This document shows, one piece after another, positions 1-12,740 of a DNA stretch of 64,000 nt. Position 1 is the first letter of the stretch. Every line of letters begins with the position of its first letter. A model generated the notes under the pieces. That model made no database searches and had not been told where the DNA came from. It saw only the letters and a list, made by a program, of their open reading frames with translations. A program made the translations under genes and the position numbers. Source of the stretch: Yamagishiella unicocca (Eukaryota > Chlorophyta > Chlorophyceae > Chlamydomonadales > Volvocaceae); NCBI GenBank assembly GCA_003116995.1, contig BDSL01000078.1, positions 62,001-126,000 on the forward strand, in the 5' to 3' direction.

Positions 1-129
1 GCGCCTGAGTGCGCATGCAGGACAAACTTGGGTTGACTATCGGGAAACCCGACCCACGGGTTTCCTCTCCCACCCTCCCCAACTAGACGAACTAAAGGTG
101 CCGACCCGCGGGTCCTTGCCAAACCCCAC

Positions 130-3100
130 CTTGACGACCTCGCCCGTCCTGGGGTCCAGGGTCGCTGTGAGCGCCGTGATGTTGCCCTCCTCCCGGGCCA
201 CGTGCGCGTGCAGCGTCACCGAGTGGCCCCGCAGCAGCGGCACGGGCACGTCAAGCACCACGATGCGCAGCTCGAAGCTGCTCCAGGGAGGCGGCCAAGA
301 GGCGGGGGGCGGCCATGAGGCGGGGGCCGAGGACAGGGGCGAGGTTGGAAGGGCACGGATATGGGGCGAGGGGCAGGGGGGATGCGGAAGGGGGGAAGTT
401 CGGAACGCAGGAGCCAGGGGGGCGGACCGGGTGGATGCATCGCTCTGTGGGGCGACGCTACAGGGTGGCACGCAGGGCGGCACCTCGGGAGGGCGGATAG
501 ATGGTTCAAATGGGCCACCGCACACCCAGCCGGGCAGCGCACCCAGCCGGCCACTCACCGCGTCACCAGCACAGCCGGGTAGTCCGGGTGGCACAGCACT
601 GCCCCCGGGGCCACCGCGGCGGGGTCGATGGCGCCGCCGCCCGCGTGGGCCGCCACCAGCGCCACCTCGCAGCTGTCGCCGGCGCGAGCCAGCTGGGAGG
701 CAGCGCCCCCCACCTGTCAGGCAGCAGCCCAGGGCCAGGGGCGGGGCCGGGGCCGGGGGCATTTTAGGTGCGGGACAGAGGTCAGACGAGGCCCGGCTAG
801 GCCGGGCCACGCAAGGTCGGCGTGGCATTCCGGCTCGTCATAGGCGCAGGCGCATGCGCACGGGCGTGGGCATCTTGGGGCTCCGAAACGCGATCCTGCG
901 CAGCGCGTCTAACCAGTGCAGCGCGACCGCGGCCCTTTTCCTCCGGCACACCGACATCAGCCGCAATTCCCCCTGCCGGCACATGACCCTCTGCCCCTGC
1001 CCCCCCGGAACCCCTGGGTGATTTTTGAGGAAGACCCGTGGATGCGAGACCCCTGGGTGATGGGGCACCCCATATCCAGGCGCCCCACCAGCATGCGTCC
1101 CCAAACGTCTGTCCCAAACGTCCGTCCCAAACCTCCGTGGTCCCACACGTCTGTCCCAGAGGGTTTTGTTCGCGTACACGGGTTTCCCTCGCACCCCACC
1201 TCCAGGCTCCTGACGGTGAAGGGGTGCACCGGCCCCGGCACCAGCACCACTTTGCTGCCGGGCCGCAGCGCCCCGCCCTCCACCTTGCCGCCCAACACCA
1301 CCGCGCCTGGCGCAGGGAGAGGACAGTCGGGGGCCAGCATAGGCATGAGGCAGAGTGCCTTGATCCACGAGGACAGCCCCAGCTCGCGGTGCAGCTACCG
1401 GTGTCCCCCCGATGTGACGGTGACGGGGTCAAGGGGGCGCGCGTGTGTGTGTATGTGTGTATGGCGGCGGGCGGTCGACGGCTGCCTGCCCCCTCAGTGC
1501 CGACCCACGGGTTTCCTCTCATTTCCCCTATGAGCCTCTCATGTCTGCTAGTCACCTCCGGTCAGGTCCGTGGGGCCGTTTCCCTTCTCCTCCGCGCCGC
1601 CCACTCACCCGCGCGGCTCTTGAACACGTCCGACACCGGCATCCGCAGCGGCCGCCCGGTGGCCCTCTCCCGGGGCGTGAACGAGTCGATGGCGCCAACA
1701 ACGCAGGGCCCAGTGGACCACCAAGACCGCAGGGCCGGGTTCTGCGGGGTGCCAAGGGCGGAGAGGAAACCTCATGAGCCGAGGCAGGGTGAGGTGGAAG
1801 GTCACACACTGGTTTTCGCGCAGAGTTTGCTGGTAAGCGCTAGGTCGCACGGTTCAGCATGGGGGTACAGGATCATTAGGCGTCGGCAAAGCAAACAGCT
1901 GCGATCAAGAGAGCTTCAGACGGCCTCGAACAGGCGACCCCTCAGCCCCGAGGACCCCGTTCTACTCCCATCCAGCACCCGCCACTCCCCCCACCTGTGG
2001 CGGCCCGACCAGGTTCTCCCCGAGCGGGCCCGACGCGGGCAGCCACTGCAGCGACGACTCCTTGAAGCCAACCGTCTTGAGGTACGGCAGCAGCGCGGCG
2101 CGGATGGCGTCGAAGCGCTCCTGGGAGGGGCCAACCAGGGTCGCGGACCACGGAGGGTAGCGAGAGCGTTAGGGAAGAGGAGAAGAGGTGCAGGGTCCGA
2201 CCAGACCGGCTAGGCTCGCTAAACCGCTCAGCCGTGGGTGCGCGTCAGCAGTTACAGTGGATTCAAGCGGTGAGGCTGCAGTGAGGCCGCAGCTACTGCT
2301 GGGGAAGGAGGAGGGTCGTCATCCCGCTGGCGCCCCTCGGTCCCTGTCCCACCCCCGCCCACCAGCCCCGGTCCCTGTCCCACCCTCGCCTCCCCACCTC
2401 ACCTTGGAGTACCCCACGGTGTCCAGCTTGCTGATCACCACCGCCATCTGCTCGATGCCCAGACTGCGGGCGAGGGCGGCGTGCTCGCGGGTCTGGCCGC
2501 CGGGCGTGCCGTGCAGCCCCCCGCTGCCCTCACTGTTGCAAGCGAGGACGTTGGGAGTTGGGAGTTGGGGGGTTGGGGGTTGTGAGGTTGGTGATGGGTG
2601 GTTGGGATGGAAGAAGTTATGGAGGATCGCAGGCGAGGGCAGGTGGTAAGTTTGGGGCCGAGTGCATTGCGGCATCGGAATCGGGGGACCGGGGGACGCC
2701 AGGGGTGCTGGTGTGGGAGCTTCGCGGTTCCTGGGCCAGCCAGCCCCGGAGGTAGGGGTTGAGCTAAAGCCCGTTGGTGCCGTTGGTGCCGTTGGTGCCG
2801 TTGGTGCCGTTGGCGCCGTTGGTGCCGTTGGTGCCGTTGGTGCCGTTGGTGCCGTTGGCTGGCACTTGAGAGGTAGGTAAAACCGACTAGGGTAAGGTTC
2901 GAGAAACGAGTCTAGCGGGGGCCGATTTTCGACGTCCGGCTTTGTATACCTAGACCAAGTCCTCCAGCACGCAGTTCCAAACGACTGTATCAAATGTTTC
3001 CCCTACTCGGGTTTGCTTTCAGTGCCGGCCGAACTACGGGTTTGCTCCCATAGGGGTCATTACCCCCCCGCCAAACATCCCCCCCCCAACACCCCAACCA

Positions 3101-6100
3101 CCTGAAGCCTGCTTCAAAGCCACCTGGCGAGCCGTCGACAAGCAGCAGCGCAGCGTCCGCCTGGGGCGTTGTTGGAGGCACGGAGGGGGGGGTCGCTAGC
3201 GGGTTGGGTTTGCCGGTGCAATGGTTAAGAGGACTGGCGGAACAGTATAGAAGGGGGGTCTAAGAGAATCCGCGAATCCACGGCCGACAAACCAAGGGCG
3301 ATGAAGGGGGGAGGAAGGGAGGGGAGGACAGGCCAGAGAGGCCAGCAGGCGGGCAGCCGAGATCACTGGCAAGTGCGCCTTTCAACACGACGGTGATCCT
3401 CCCACGGCCCCTCCTGCAACCCCACCTGCACCGCTACATCGCCCCACCTGCACCGCTACATCGCCCCACCTGCACCGCTACATCGCCCCACCTGCACCGC
3501 TACATCGCCCCACCTGCACCGCTACATCGCCCCACCTGCACCGCTACATCGCCCCACCTGCACCGCTACATCGCCCCACCTGCACCGCTACATCACACAC
3601 CTGTGCGGCGCCCGCAATCATGTTGGGCACGAAGTCCCTGTGCCCGGGAGCGTCCAGCAGAGTCACGGCAAACCTGGTCGGGGGGCAGGTGGCAGCTGGT
3701 GGGGTTGCGAGGAAGACCCGTGGATGCCAGAAAAAACCGTTTAGAACCGTGGGGTGGGTTGGCAAACCTGGTCCGGGGCCAAGTGTCGGTGGCTGGTGGG
3801 GTGGGCTGGCACCGTGCGATGGGCACCGCGGCAGGGGAGGCAGCCCCGGGGGCTTGGATCGACAGGGGGGTGCGGTGCCGCGGGTAGGGCTCTCTTCCGA
3901 TCAGAAAGCGCAACCGGAACACCAGGTAGGCTCCAACCTACCACCTCCGAGCCTTCCACCCCCACCTCCGAGCCTTCCACCCCCACCTCCGAGCCTTCCA
4001 CCCCCACCTCCGAGCCTTCCACCCCCACCTCCGAGTCGCGAAACGGGTCATGGCCACGTCCACGGTGACGCCGCGCTCGCGCTCCTCCGGCCGCTCGTCC
4101 AGCACCCACGCCCAGGCGAAGGAGCCCTACGGCGTGGGGGGTGTCGCCAGGAAGGGAGGGCTGAGGCCCGACAGCTTTGGGAACGGAGGAGGCAGTAGCG
4201 GGGATGAGAGGAAGCCGGTAGGTCAGCAGTGAACAGGAAAACCCGATGAGGAAACCGATGGGGCAGTAGCGGGTGCGTGCCGGCAGTAGCCTTGTGGGCG
4301 GCACCGGCAGCACTCCGGGCCTACATCATACGGGGTAGCCCCAGCATACCTGCTCACCTGCCTGCCCTGGCCGCCCTTACCTCTCCCCTAACCTCTTTCT
4401 CATACTTCGAATGTCGCACCAACAGGTGTCATAAACGGGTATCCTCGCCCTGCACCTCTGTACCTCCATACCTCCATACCTCCGCACGGACGTACCTCCG
4501 TACCTCCCCACGCACCTCCGTACTCTCGCCCCGCACCTCCCCACCTCGCCGAACCGCGCCGCCCCAGCCCGCGCCCCACCTTGCCCGCCGCCGCCGCGTC
4601 CCGCTGGTTCTTGTGCGCCTCCCGCGCCGAAACCAGCCCCAGCTCGTGCAGCAGCCGCCCCATGAGCGACGACTTCCCCGCGTCCACGTGTCCCAGCACC
4701 ACCAGGTGAAGCGAAGGCCGCGGGACGATGCCCGCCTCCGCACCCACACCCGCCTCGGGGAGGGATGCGGCTGGCGCTGCCGCGGCCTCGGCGGCTGCAG
4801 CCGCCTCCACCTCCCTGCCGCTCCCCGAGGAGACGGAGACGAAGGAAGGGTGGTTGGACCCGGGTAGGTGCTGAGCGGCGTGTTTGGGTCGTGCGGCAAG
4901 TGGCTCCCAAATGGGGGAAGTAGCGGGGTTTGGGCGGACCCACACAGCGCCACGCAACGTACACCCTAGCGCAATACCAACCCCAACCCTAGCGCCAGCG
5001 ACCCTCGTCGGATTCCCTCCCTGGAGCACCAAACACTCCAGGCAGGGCCACATGACACCGTAGCCGCCCCCACACTGCCCCCACCCTGCCTTCTGCCACC
5101 GCCCCCACCCCGACCCCACCCAGCCTGGGTCTTCCTCGAACCCAGCCTGGGTCTTCCTCGAACCCAGCCTGCTGCCACCGCCCCCGCCCTGCCTGCTGCC
5201 ACCGCCCCCCACCCTGCCTGCTGCCACCGCCCCCACCTCGCCAGCTCAGCCTCCATGACGTATCCCGCCACCGGCCGCCGTGTGTGCAACCCGTGCAGCC
5301 CCCCCGGGAGCGCCAGCGCGTTGGGCTGCTCGCCGTGCCCCGGGTGGCCCCCGCCAGGCGCGTGATGGTGGCGGGTGCCGTGCGGTTGGCCAGCTGGAGG
5401 GGCGGGCGGGGCGGGTGGCCAGGGAGGGGCGGGGCGCGGGGGAACGCAAGGGGTTAGCGAGGGGTTGGCGAGGGAGGAATACACAAGGCAGGGCCGGGTG
5501 TGTCTGGGGCAGGCCGCACACGGCAGGTGTGTCTGGGGCAGGCCGGGCAAGGGGGGCAAGAGCACAGGGTCACGGGCGGCGGCAGATGCAACACTCTGCT
5601 GCAGCCCACCTTCATCAGTTGAGCCCTGGGCGGGGGCCTCGAGGCTCAGGGCAGCTACGGCGCCCGCCGCCGCCTCCGCACCACCCTCCGCCAGCTGCCG
5701 CTGCTGCTGCATCAGGGGGCTGGGCCGCAGGAAGGTCTTGTTCTGAGGCAGCGAGGGCGCCGAGGGGGCTGACGTGGCGGGAGGCGGTACGACACCTGTG
5801 GGCGCAGGCCGACCGGGTGGTGTGAGGAAAGCTCGTGGACTAGGAAGCCGACTAGCCGACCCGGTGTGGGGCAGGGTGCGGAGGCAGAGGCGTGCTTAAG
5901 CTGCAGCTGAGTGAGGCGGAGAAGGTCGAGGATGTGGCTGTGAGGTGTGTGGCTGTGAGGTGTGGGGCTGAGGGCTGTGGGACGCAGGCAAGGTTCCATA
6001 TCCTGGGCGGGTACTGCGCCCTCCGGAGGGCATGCGATGGCAATGCAGCCGTGGTCGCATCACTCGCCTCATTGCTCGCCACGTGCCCCCCACGTCCCCC

Positions 6101-7542
6101 GCCCGCCCTCACCCCGGACGCACCGGCCCACCGCTCCTGCGCCGTCCGGATGGAGTCGTCTGGCGAAGGCGTGTCAAATCGGAATGGCTCTGTGGCGCCG
6201 CCGCCCGAGCCCCCGGCCCCTGCTGCTACAGCCTTTTCCCCTCCCTGCTGCTGCTGAGCCAGGTGTGGGGCGACCGGGTAGCTGGGCTGCTTGAGCGCCT
6301 TGGCGGCTGGGTCGGGTTTGGCTGGGTCGGGTTTGGCAAGGGAGGGCGCGCAGGTGCAGGGCGGGTGCGGGCACGGTCACACGGCTTCTAGGGTTTAGGT
6401 TGTTGTTCACGGGCACGCTACTTAGGGGCAATCGATGGCCTTATGGTTTCTTGTGAGGGGCCACGGTGCATTGCAGGCCGTAAGTGCATGCCACAAAGGA
6501 GGAATCGGTAGGACGAGTGGTGTGGCGGGGCCCGGGAGACAGGCGCGCAGGTGAATGCGCCAGGGAGGGCTGCCATGGCGGTCAGCGGCGCCAAGTGGTC
6601 GGTGTGCGCAAAGAGGGGGTGGCGTGAAAACCGTTGGCACGAAAACGACAGGATAATGGGGGCATCGTCGGCGGACAGCGGGGGGGGGATGCTGTAGCAG
6701 CATGGATTATGGGCAAACGCCGCGAGGGCAGCGTCAAAGGGCAGATGGGTGTGGCGGGGCCCGCAGGCCCGGACATCAACACCGCCGGGTAGCGTGGGAA
6801 TGCGTGTATGACCCCACAAGAAGAACATGCAGTCTCGTTGGGGACCGACGCGCGCGTGGACTGTGAAGTGACATGACGGCCCCCGCGAGCTCGGTAGCAG
6901 GAGCAGCAGCAGCCGCGGCAGCAGCAACGCAGGAGTAGCGCGCAACCGCGCAAACACCGCGCGTGGGGGTCAGCCCTCCCTCGAGCCCCCAGTGTGCTGG
7001 CGTCGTACCCCCCCTCTGCGTCTTGCCGCCCGGCGCGGGAGGCGGCGGGTCGCAAAGGAACTGCGCCAGCTGGGAGGCACCTGCGGCGCGGGCGGGTGCG
7101 GCTGCCGTCTTCCGTTGTTGTTGCTGCTGCTGCTGCTGCTGGCTGGGTGGGGCGCCGCGGCCAGCTGGGGCGGGGGCCTGCGGGTGGGTGGAGAGGAAAC
7201 CGTTGGACACGATGTCGGGCACATGCTGTAGCGACGTGCCTCTTAGCACCGCGCATGGGCCGTGGCGCGCGCAACAACAGGAGGCGGCAGACGCCCATAT
7301 GGCAGCAGTGACGCTAAGGCAAGGCGGTGGCTCATAGGACGGCTCCTCGAGGCCCTCAGTCGCCGACACAGATCTATGAAATCGTGGGTAAGGCAAGGGA
7401 GCCTGCTCGCCTGCTTTTTCCCGCTCGCGGTGGGCTGGTTCTTGTAGGCGCCGGGATCATCTTCGTCATCATAATACTCGTCGTCGTATCCATCGTCATA
7501 GTCATCATCGTCGTATGCCTGGCCACGCTTCGCTTTCACCAT
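130..7542 (-). CDS. HBS1: HBS1-type translational GTPase (ribosome rescue), 3' end beyond window
   Basis: HBS1 is the eRF3/eEF1A-like GTPase that acts with Pelota/Dom34 on stalled ribosomes in the cytosol. Start ATG is at 7542, giving an N-terminus [17 protein letters not shown], acidic as in the family. A later exon (7177-7009) has nine consecutive Gln; exon 6253-6124 encodes [11 protein letters not shown], a plant-type HBS1 motif. Then 5795-5610, 5393-5237 and 4814-4580, with the P-loop GHVDAGKS. Exon 4126-4029 has [10 protein letters not shown] (G2), 3673-3601 has DAPGHRDF (G3), 3160-3102, 2532-2403 has SKLD (G4 position, NKxD in relatives), 2120-1995, 1741-1609, 1306-1200, 692-559 and 277-130. 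From 6253 to 130 every junction closes in phase. The C-terminal beta-barrel runs off the window. The order of the first two or three exons (7542 to about 7000) is not resolved. No zinc finger was seen. Confidence 0.92.
2771..5240. repeat. Set of unrelated minisatellites in HBS1 introns
   Basis: Several introns of HBS1 carry short tandem repeats: a 9-bp unit (GTTGGTGCC) about ten times at 2771-2858; a 22-bp unit with CACCTGCACCGCTACATCG about eight times at 3417-3597; a 21-bp unit with CTCCGAGCCTTCCACC five times at 3946-4035; an 8-bp TACCTCCA-like unit at about 4443-4545; and a degenerate CTGCTGCCACCGCCCC family at 5089-5240. None falls in an exon of the phase-closed model. Open frames seen across them are by-products of low complexity. 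Confidence 0.85.
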
Positions 7543-8439
7543 TTCCGGCAATGCAACTGAAGGCACGATGGATACGGTTGTGTTGAAAAAAGACTACCAA
7601 TATTAACATCAATTATCATTTCTTTGTTGGTAGTAAAGGATGTTAGATAGAGGTGCTTATTGGCGACGAATTGCTAATGCCGACCGTGCCGTACCTTGCG
7701 ATCCCGTTCGGCTGTGTACACGTGAGCAGGTGGAAGACGCTAAAGGTAAGGATTTGCAACTGTTGGGCTTGGATGCGCGCTGTCCCCGCACCCTCACCCC
7801 TGGCACGCAACGACGCAAGCCGAAATTGAGTGCAGAGAATCACAATTACATGGTTGTCACTTGCTTACGTACATCACACAAAGATCACACCAAGACATGC
7901 AGGGGGCGGTCGTGGGTATGTGTAACATTTTGGTTGGTACCCCAGGTGAGGGGGGAAGTCCTCTTGTCGGACCCCGGAACCCTAGCTTGCATGTAGCAAA
8001 TCATGCCGATGCGCTATACATATCGACGCATCGCAACCTTTGATCCTTGGCAATCTAAAGGAAGGCATTCGCAAGTTCCACCAGCATGCCATGCCGCACA
8101 GACAAGTGGCCACAGCAAGGACGCGAGCGCATGCCAATAAAGCCCTCATATGGTGAATTAAGGTGGTTGTTGATATTGCATATACGGGTTTCAAGGAAGT
8201 AATTTTGACGCGACCCGGCGACTAGCCAAGTTGCTATCCGCTATCGCAAGCACTATCGCTGTCACGTAAGCTATACTAATACCAATTAATTGCATATAGG
8301 ACCAATCAAGACGCGACAATAAGTCTGTCGGACCTCTGGCACCCGCAAGCTGAGACTGTCAAAATAGGCGGAAACCTACGAAGTATGGGACGTTATTGCT
8401 AGTTATGAAAGCAAATGGTATGAACATTTCATGACTTCC
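7543..8439. other. Intergenic, AT-richer spacer upstream of HBS1
   Basis: About 0.9 kb between the HBS1 start and the LINE fragment. It is clearly less GC-rich than its surroundings and has no frame with recognisable protein content. The part nearest 7542 should hold the HBS1 promoter and 5' UTR; no clear core promoter motif was identified. Confidence 0.6.
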
Positions 8440-9600
8440 GGTCAGTTGCGATGTGCGAAAGTGGGTAAATTACCTCGCAGCTGTTGCTCCAGAATGCGAG
8501 TATTACAAGGGAGCCAGAACGGCTCAAGCGCGGAAGCGCAACCAGGCGGGCCCGATGGGCCAGACCACGACACGGGTCACTGGGCAAAAGAGCCCGCCCT
8601 CACCGGCCGGGAGGGGGCAAAAGCCGAAGGCAGCCAAACACGAGGACACGGAGAAGGCAGCACACACAACTCAAAGCACGGGGAGGAGAACAAGCGCGTC
8701 CAGACAACACGAACCACCTGCACCAAGCCAGCAGCGAGACGCGAGGAACGCGTTCCGGCAAAACGGGGGCCCCAAGCCCCAGAACCCAAAAGCACCCACA
8801 AAAGACAGCAGAGCGGGGGCCTAAGGCCCAGAAAATCGCACCCGAGTCAGCCGTCGGGTCACTCCTCGGCACCCGGGCGGCCCGGGAAGACCACCTCCCC
8901 CGCGGGCGAGGCGGCGAGGAAGGGGTGATCGGACGGGATGGCCCCCCACCCGCGGGGGCCAGCCCCAGCTCGGCAAACGCACTGAGGCGGGCCCAGAAGT
9001 CGGCCGTCACCGCGGCGCACACCCGCACCACCGGCATGCGCCCCCCGGGGGCCCCAGCCTGCACCCGAAACAGGAGGCGGAGCCCCAAACCCAACGCCGC
9101 GACGGCCGCCAAGCACACCACATCCCAAACAAGCGGGTGCACCCCCAACGGGGGCCGACCCAGCCACAAATGCTGCGGGAGCAGGACAACCGCGCCCCCC
9201 ATCGCCTCCACGAGCTCGTCACGCAATGACAAGGCCACCACACACTCCCAGAAGTGGTGGCGCCGGCGGCCCGTGGCCATGGACGCTCCGCACGGGCAGG
9301 GGGTCGTGGGCGACCCCCGCGCCAGGAGGGCCGCGTGCATGGGGAAGCCATGGAACCCGTTCATGGCGAGCCGCCAGAGGGGCTCCTTGTGCGTGTTGTC
9401 CCAGCGAAGACGCCAGAGGCGCACCAGAGTGGCCTGAAATTCCCGGAGGGTGGAGGCCAGGGCTGCCGGGGGAAGGGGAGCCTCCCAGGCCTCCTGAAGG
9501 AAGGCCGTATGCTTAGCCGCCAGAGCAGCGAAGGCTGGGCCGAGCTGCAGGATGGTAGCCGACTTGACGGTTGCTCCAGGCGACCGCAACCGCACGGCAA
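8440..9600 (-). mobile_element. 5'-truncated LINE (non-LTR retrotransposon), 3' end
   Basis: The minus strand from about 9595 to 8600 stays open and encodes the C-terminal part of a LINE reverse-transcriptase polyprotein. It contains LWRLRWDNTHKEPLWRLA followed by a CPCG...HHFWEC block, the Cys/His motif found after the RT domain in plant and algal L1-type elements. No RT catalytic motif is present, so the copy is truncated at its 5' side near 9600. The 3' untranslated part (to about 8440) is recognisably the same sequence as 55340-55450 in opposite orientation, which marks it as a family. It ends about 150 bp from the start codon of the next gene. Confidence 0.82.
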
Positions 9601-9751
9601 TTGGACTCGGCGACTAGCGCGTACAAAGGCACAAACTGCGCACTCGCCTTTGCTTTGGACGTCCATCCATCTTGACCCATATTGCCGCGTGCTCTTCTCA
9701 CGCAACACCAAATTCCTTTAGGATCGCACACAACTGCCTGCACAGTGCCAA

Positions 9752-11504
9752 ATGTCCGCCCCACTGGTTGATCAGCTGGACATTGTGATCCCCACCATCA
9801 GGTTAGTCCTTCGAGGGTATGCTTATGAGTCAGCCCCCGAGGCGTGCCTCGATGCATTCTCCCTTACTGACGACGCAGGAACCTCGACTTCCTGGAGGAA
9901 TGGCGTCCCTTTTTCCAGCCTTATCACTTGATCATTGTTCAGGATGGCGATCCAACCAAGAAGATTGATGTGCCGGCGGGGTTCTCGTATGAGCTCTACA
10001 ACCGCAACGACATTGAGCGTATCCTGGGTGACAAGGCATGGGCCATCTCCTTCAAGGATTCAGCGTGCCGTTGCTTCGGTTTCATGATATCCAAGAAAAA
10101 GTACATATACACCATTGACGACGATTGCTTCGTTGCCAAAGACCCCTCGGGCAAGCCTGTCAACGTGCTGGAGCAGCACATTAAGAACTTGCTGACGCCC
10201 TCGACGCCATTCTTCTTTAACACGCTGTACGATCCCTACCGGGAGGGCGCTGACTTCGTGCGCGGCTACCCCTTCAGCCTACGCGAGGGTATTCCCACAG
10301 CCACCTCCCACGGCCTGTGGCTGAACATTCCGGACTATGACGCCCCCACCCAGGCAAGCGAAAAACTGACCCGGCCTCGTAAGGAACGTAACTATGAACC
10401 ATGTAACGCGCAGTTGATGGGTGGACGCTTAAATTAACGACTTGAGCAGTGCCCAGCGGTACCAATGCACTGCGGGTTTGGGATTGTAAGGTCGTGGCTT
10501 TCTTTACCCAGCATCTGCGTTTTATGAACAACTGAAAAACGGATAAGGAGTGTTCAATCAATTCAACCTGGTCCGAATGGGCTGGTAGCGACGCAGCTGC
10601 CCCAATGTATGCATCCACGTGACAGATGGTCAAGCCCAAGGAGCGCAATCAGCGCTTCGTGGACGCGGTCATGACCATCCCCAAGGACACGCTGTACCCC
10701 ATGTGCGGCATGAACCTGGCCTTCGACAGGTATGCATGCCCACAATGATTATGAAATTACCACGGCCAGGATGCGGCACGGCGAACGGGAGCTTTTATAA
10801 CTTCAAAGCGCCGGTTGGGCGTGATCCAGTTGAATGATACCTCTTTGTCACCCGCGATCAGTGGGGTTCATTTATCTAGATGAAAAGCCCTTTGATTGTG
10901 CCTCTAGCCAGAATCCCGCTTAAACCCAATAATTGCTTGCAGGGACCTGATTGGTGCTGCTATGTACTTCGGCCTGATGGGTGAGGGGCAACCCATTGGT
11001 CGTTACGACGATATGTGGGCGGGTTGGTGCACGAAGGTGATCTGCGACCACTTGGGCGTTGGCTGCAAGACCGGCCTGCCCTACGTGTGGCACAGCAAGG
11101 CCAGCAACCCCTTCACAAATCTGCGCAAGGAGTACAAGGGCATCTTCTGGCAGGAGGTACGATCGAATAGGGTACCTTATGTATGATGCGCTCACGTTTG
11201 TCCAGGTTGTGCGCTAGGTTCCATGCGGCCAGCACACAATGGGAGTCGCTTGTTGGTGCGTCTTAAGGTTGGGCTCCAATGTTTTAATGAACCCAACCTT
11301 GTTGCTGTGCAGGAGATCATCCCGTTCTTCCAGACCATGTCCCTCAGCAAGTCCTCGACTACCGTGGACGAATGCTACCTCGAGATGGCCGATAAGGTCC
11401 GCACGGGACTGGGGCACATTGACCCATACTTCGTGAAGCTGGCCGACGGCATGGTGGCATGGATTGAGGGCTGGCGTATGCTGAATCCGCCCAAGGCCGT
11501 GTAA
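9752..11504 (+). CDS. UAM: UDP-arabinopyranose mutase / reversibly glycosylated polypeptide (GT75)
   Basis: This cytosolic, Golgi-associated enzyme interconverts UDP-arabinopyranose and UDP-arabinofuranose for wall polysaccharides and glycoproteins, and glycosylates itself on an Arg. Exons are 9752-9801, 9879-10353, 10626-10729, 10943-11156 and 11313-11504. They sum to 1035 nt (344 aa plus stop), close to the usual 350-360. Seen: the start [17 protein letters not shown]; the acidic metal/nucleotide motif [11 protein letters not shown] with DDD at about 97-99; the YPFSLREG segment with the family's self-glycosylated Arg at about 152; [26 protein letters not shown]; and [10 protein letters not shown]. 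Intron 2 begins with GC, not GT; the protein match across it leaves no alternative. Nothing suggests degeneration. The LINE immediately upstream means its promoter is short or lies within the element. Confidence 0.96.
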
Positions 11505-11890
11505 GCGGCGATGGAGGACGGTGTCGTATTGGTGGCTGCACTTGGACGGCAGTTTATTGGGGAAATTAAGAAGCACTTACGGTGGCGGGCCTCACGCAGA
11601 GAATGAGCTTTGGTGGATTGCGGGGCGCCCGAACTAGGTGCGAGTGGGCGCGCCGATTTATCCTGGAGGTTACACTAAGCACTGAGATAGTTCAAAATTT
11701 GTGGTTAGGGGGACGCATGGCAAAGGCACATAAGTTCGCGGGTATGGATGGTGCTGGATGGTGGTTGGAGTGGCCTTTCTGAACACTTACGTAGATATCA
11801 GTCGTAAGATTGTCGACGTAACCAGACGTAACCGTGTATTTGAGTACCTGACTAGCAAATGGCTATGGATTCCAGCATAAGCTGCGTGAC

Positions 11891-11895
11891 TGTAA
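11891..11895 (+). terminator. Likely polyadenylation signal (TGTAA) of the UAM gene
   Basis: TGTAA is the standard chlorophyte (Chlamydomonas-type) signal. This instance lies 387 bp after the UAM stop codon, a normal 3' UTR length for such algae. It is the first good match in that direction noted by eye. Confidence 0.5.
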
Positions 11896-12740
11896 TGCAA
11901 TATCATGGAATCCTGATCTAAACAAGTAAGGGGATATCATACACGATTACAAAGCATTCTGGTAGCCGTCGTGCTTCTAAGCCGCCGAAGGCTGCACAAC
12001 AGCCTCGAACGTAAGCGCCGCCCAAGGCGTATAATATGCCGCCTACAACACGATACAACCAGGAACCAATCCATGCCCGATTATCGCAGTGAGGAGGCCG
12101 AGGTCGCATAGGATAATAGGATTTGCACACTTACATGAGCAACCATGCCGTACGTACCCACGGTGTTATCATGGATGCCAAAGACCTAAAACAGGGAGTC
12201 AAAACCGCCCGTTGCATGCGCGCAAATTGCAACGACGTCCTCTCTAGAAGCTTGACCAGTCCGACATCCTACCGAGGCCTAGCGTATAGGCCCCATACAT
12301 GTCACATCGTCACACAAACAGCGTCCGTCATGCGGTCATGCAACAAGTTGCGTCAAGGGCGGCAACATCAATTCGCTCATGATCATCCTTTGCTTCACCA
12401 GCAAATACGTAGAGGTGCATGGAATTCCCAAGCGGCGCTTCAGACCGCAGGGTGAGGCACCAGCAGCGAATGGGTTTTAACCGCAAAGCTCCGCCAGGTA
12501 TCCCTCACCTGAAAATTCCAAACATCAGGACTTATTTGCGCAAAGCACATTGTCAGCGGGCGTTCGGTGCGAACTACAAGCCCATCACCTTGGGATCGAC
12601 TGTCGTACAGCAGGCAGGCCGTGGTACATGCCGTCCGGTGGCATGCGCACACCTGCCTGACAGGCCCCAGCTGATCCTCGGCACGCGCAACAAACGCCAC
12701 CACGGCAAGCGCCTGTTGGCCTTCGACATCCAAAGAACAC

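Noticed and set aside
3393..3887. Plus-strand frame with repeated [12 protein letters not shown] blocks
   Set aside because: Produced by the 22-bp intron minisatellite inside the HBS1 gene; no protein match.
7543..7566. Longer HBS1 start at 7566
   Set aside because: That codon is GTG; the ATG at 7542 leads directly into the acidic HBS1-type N-terminus.
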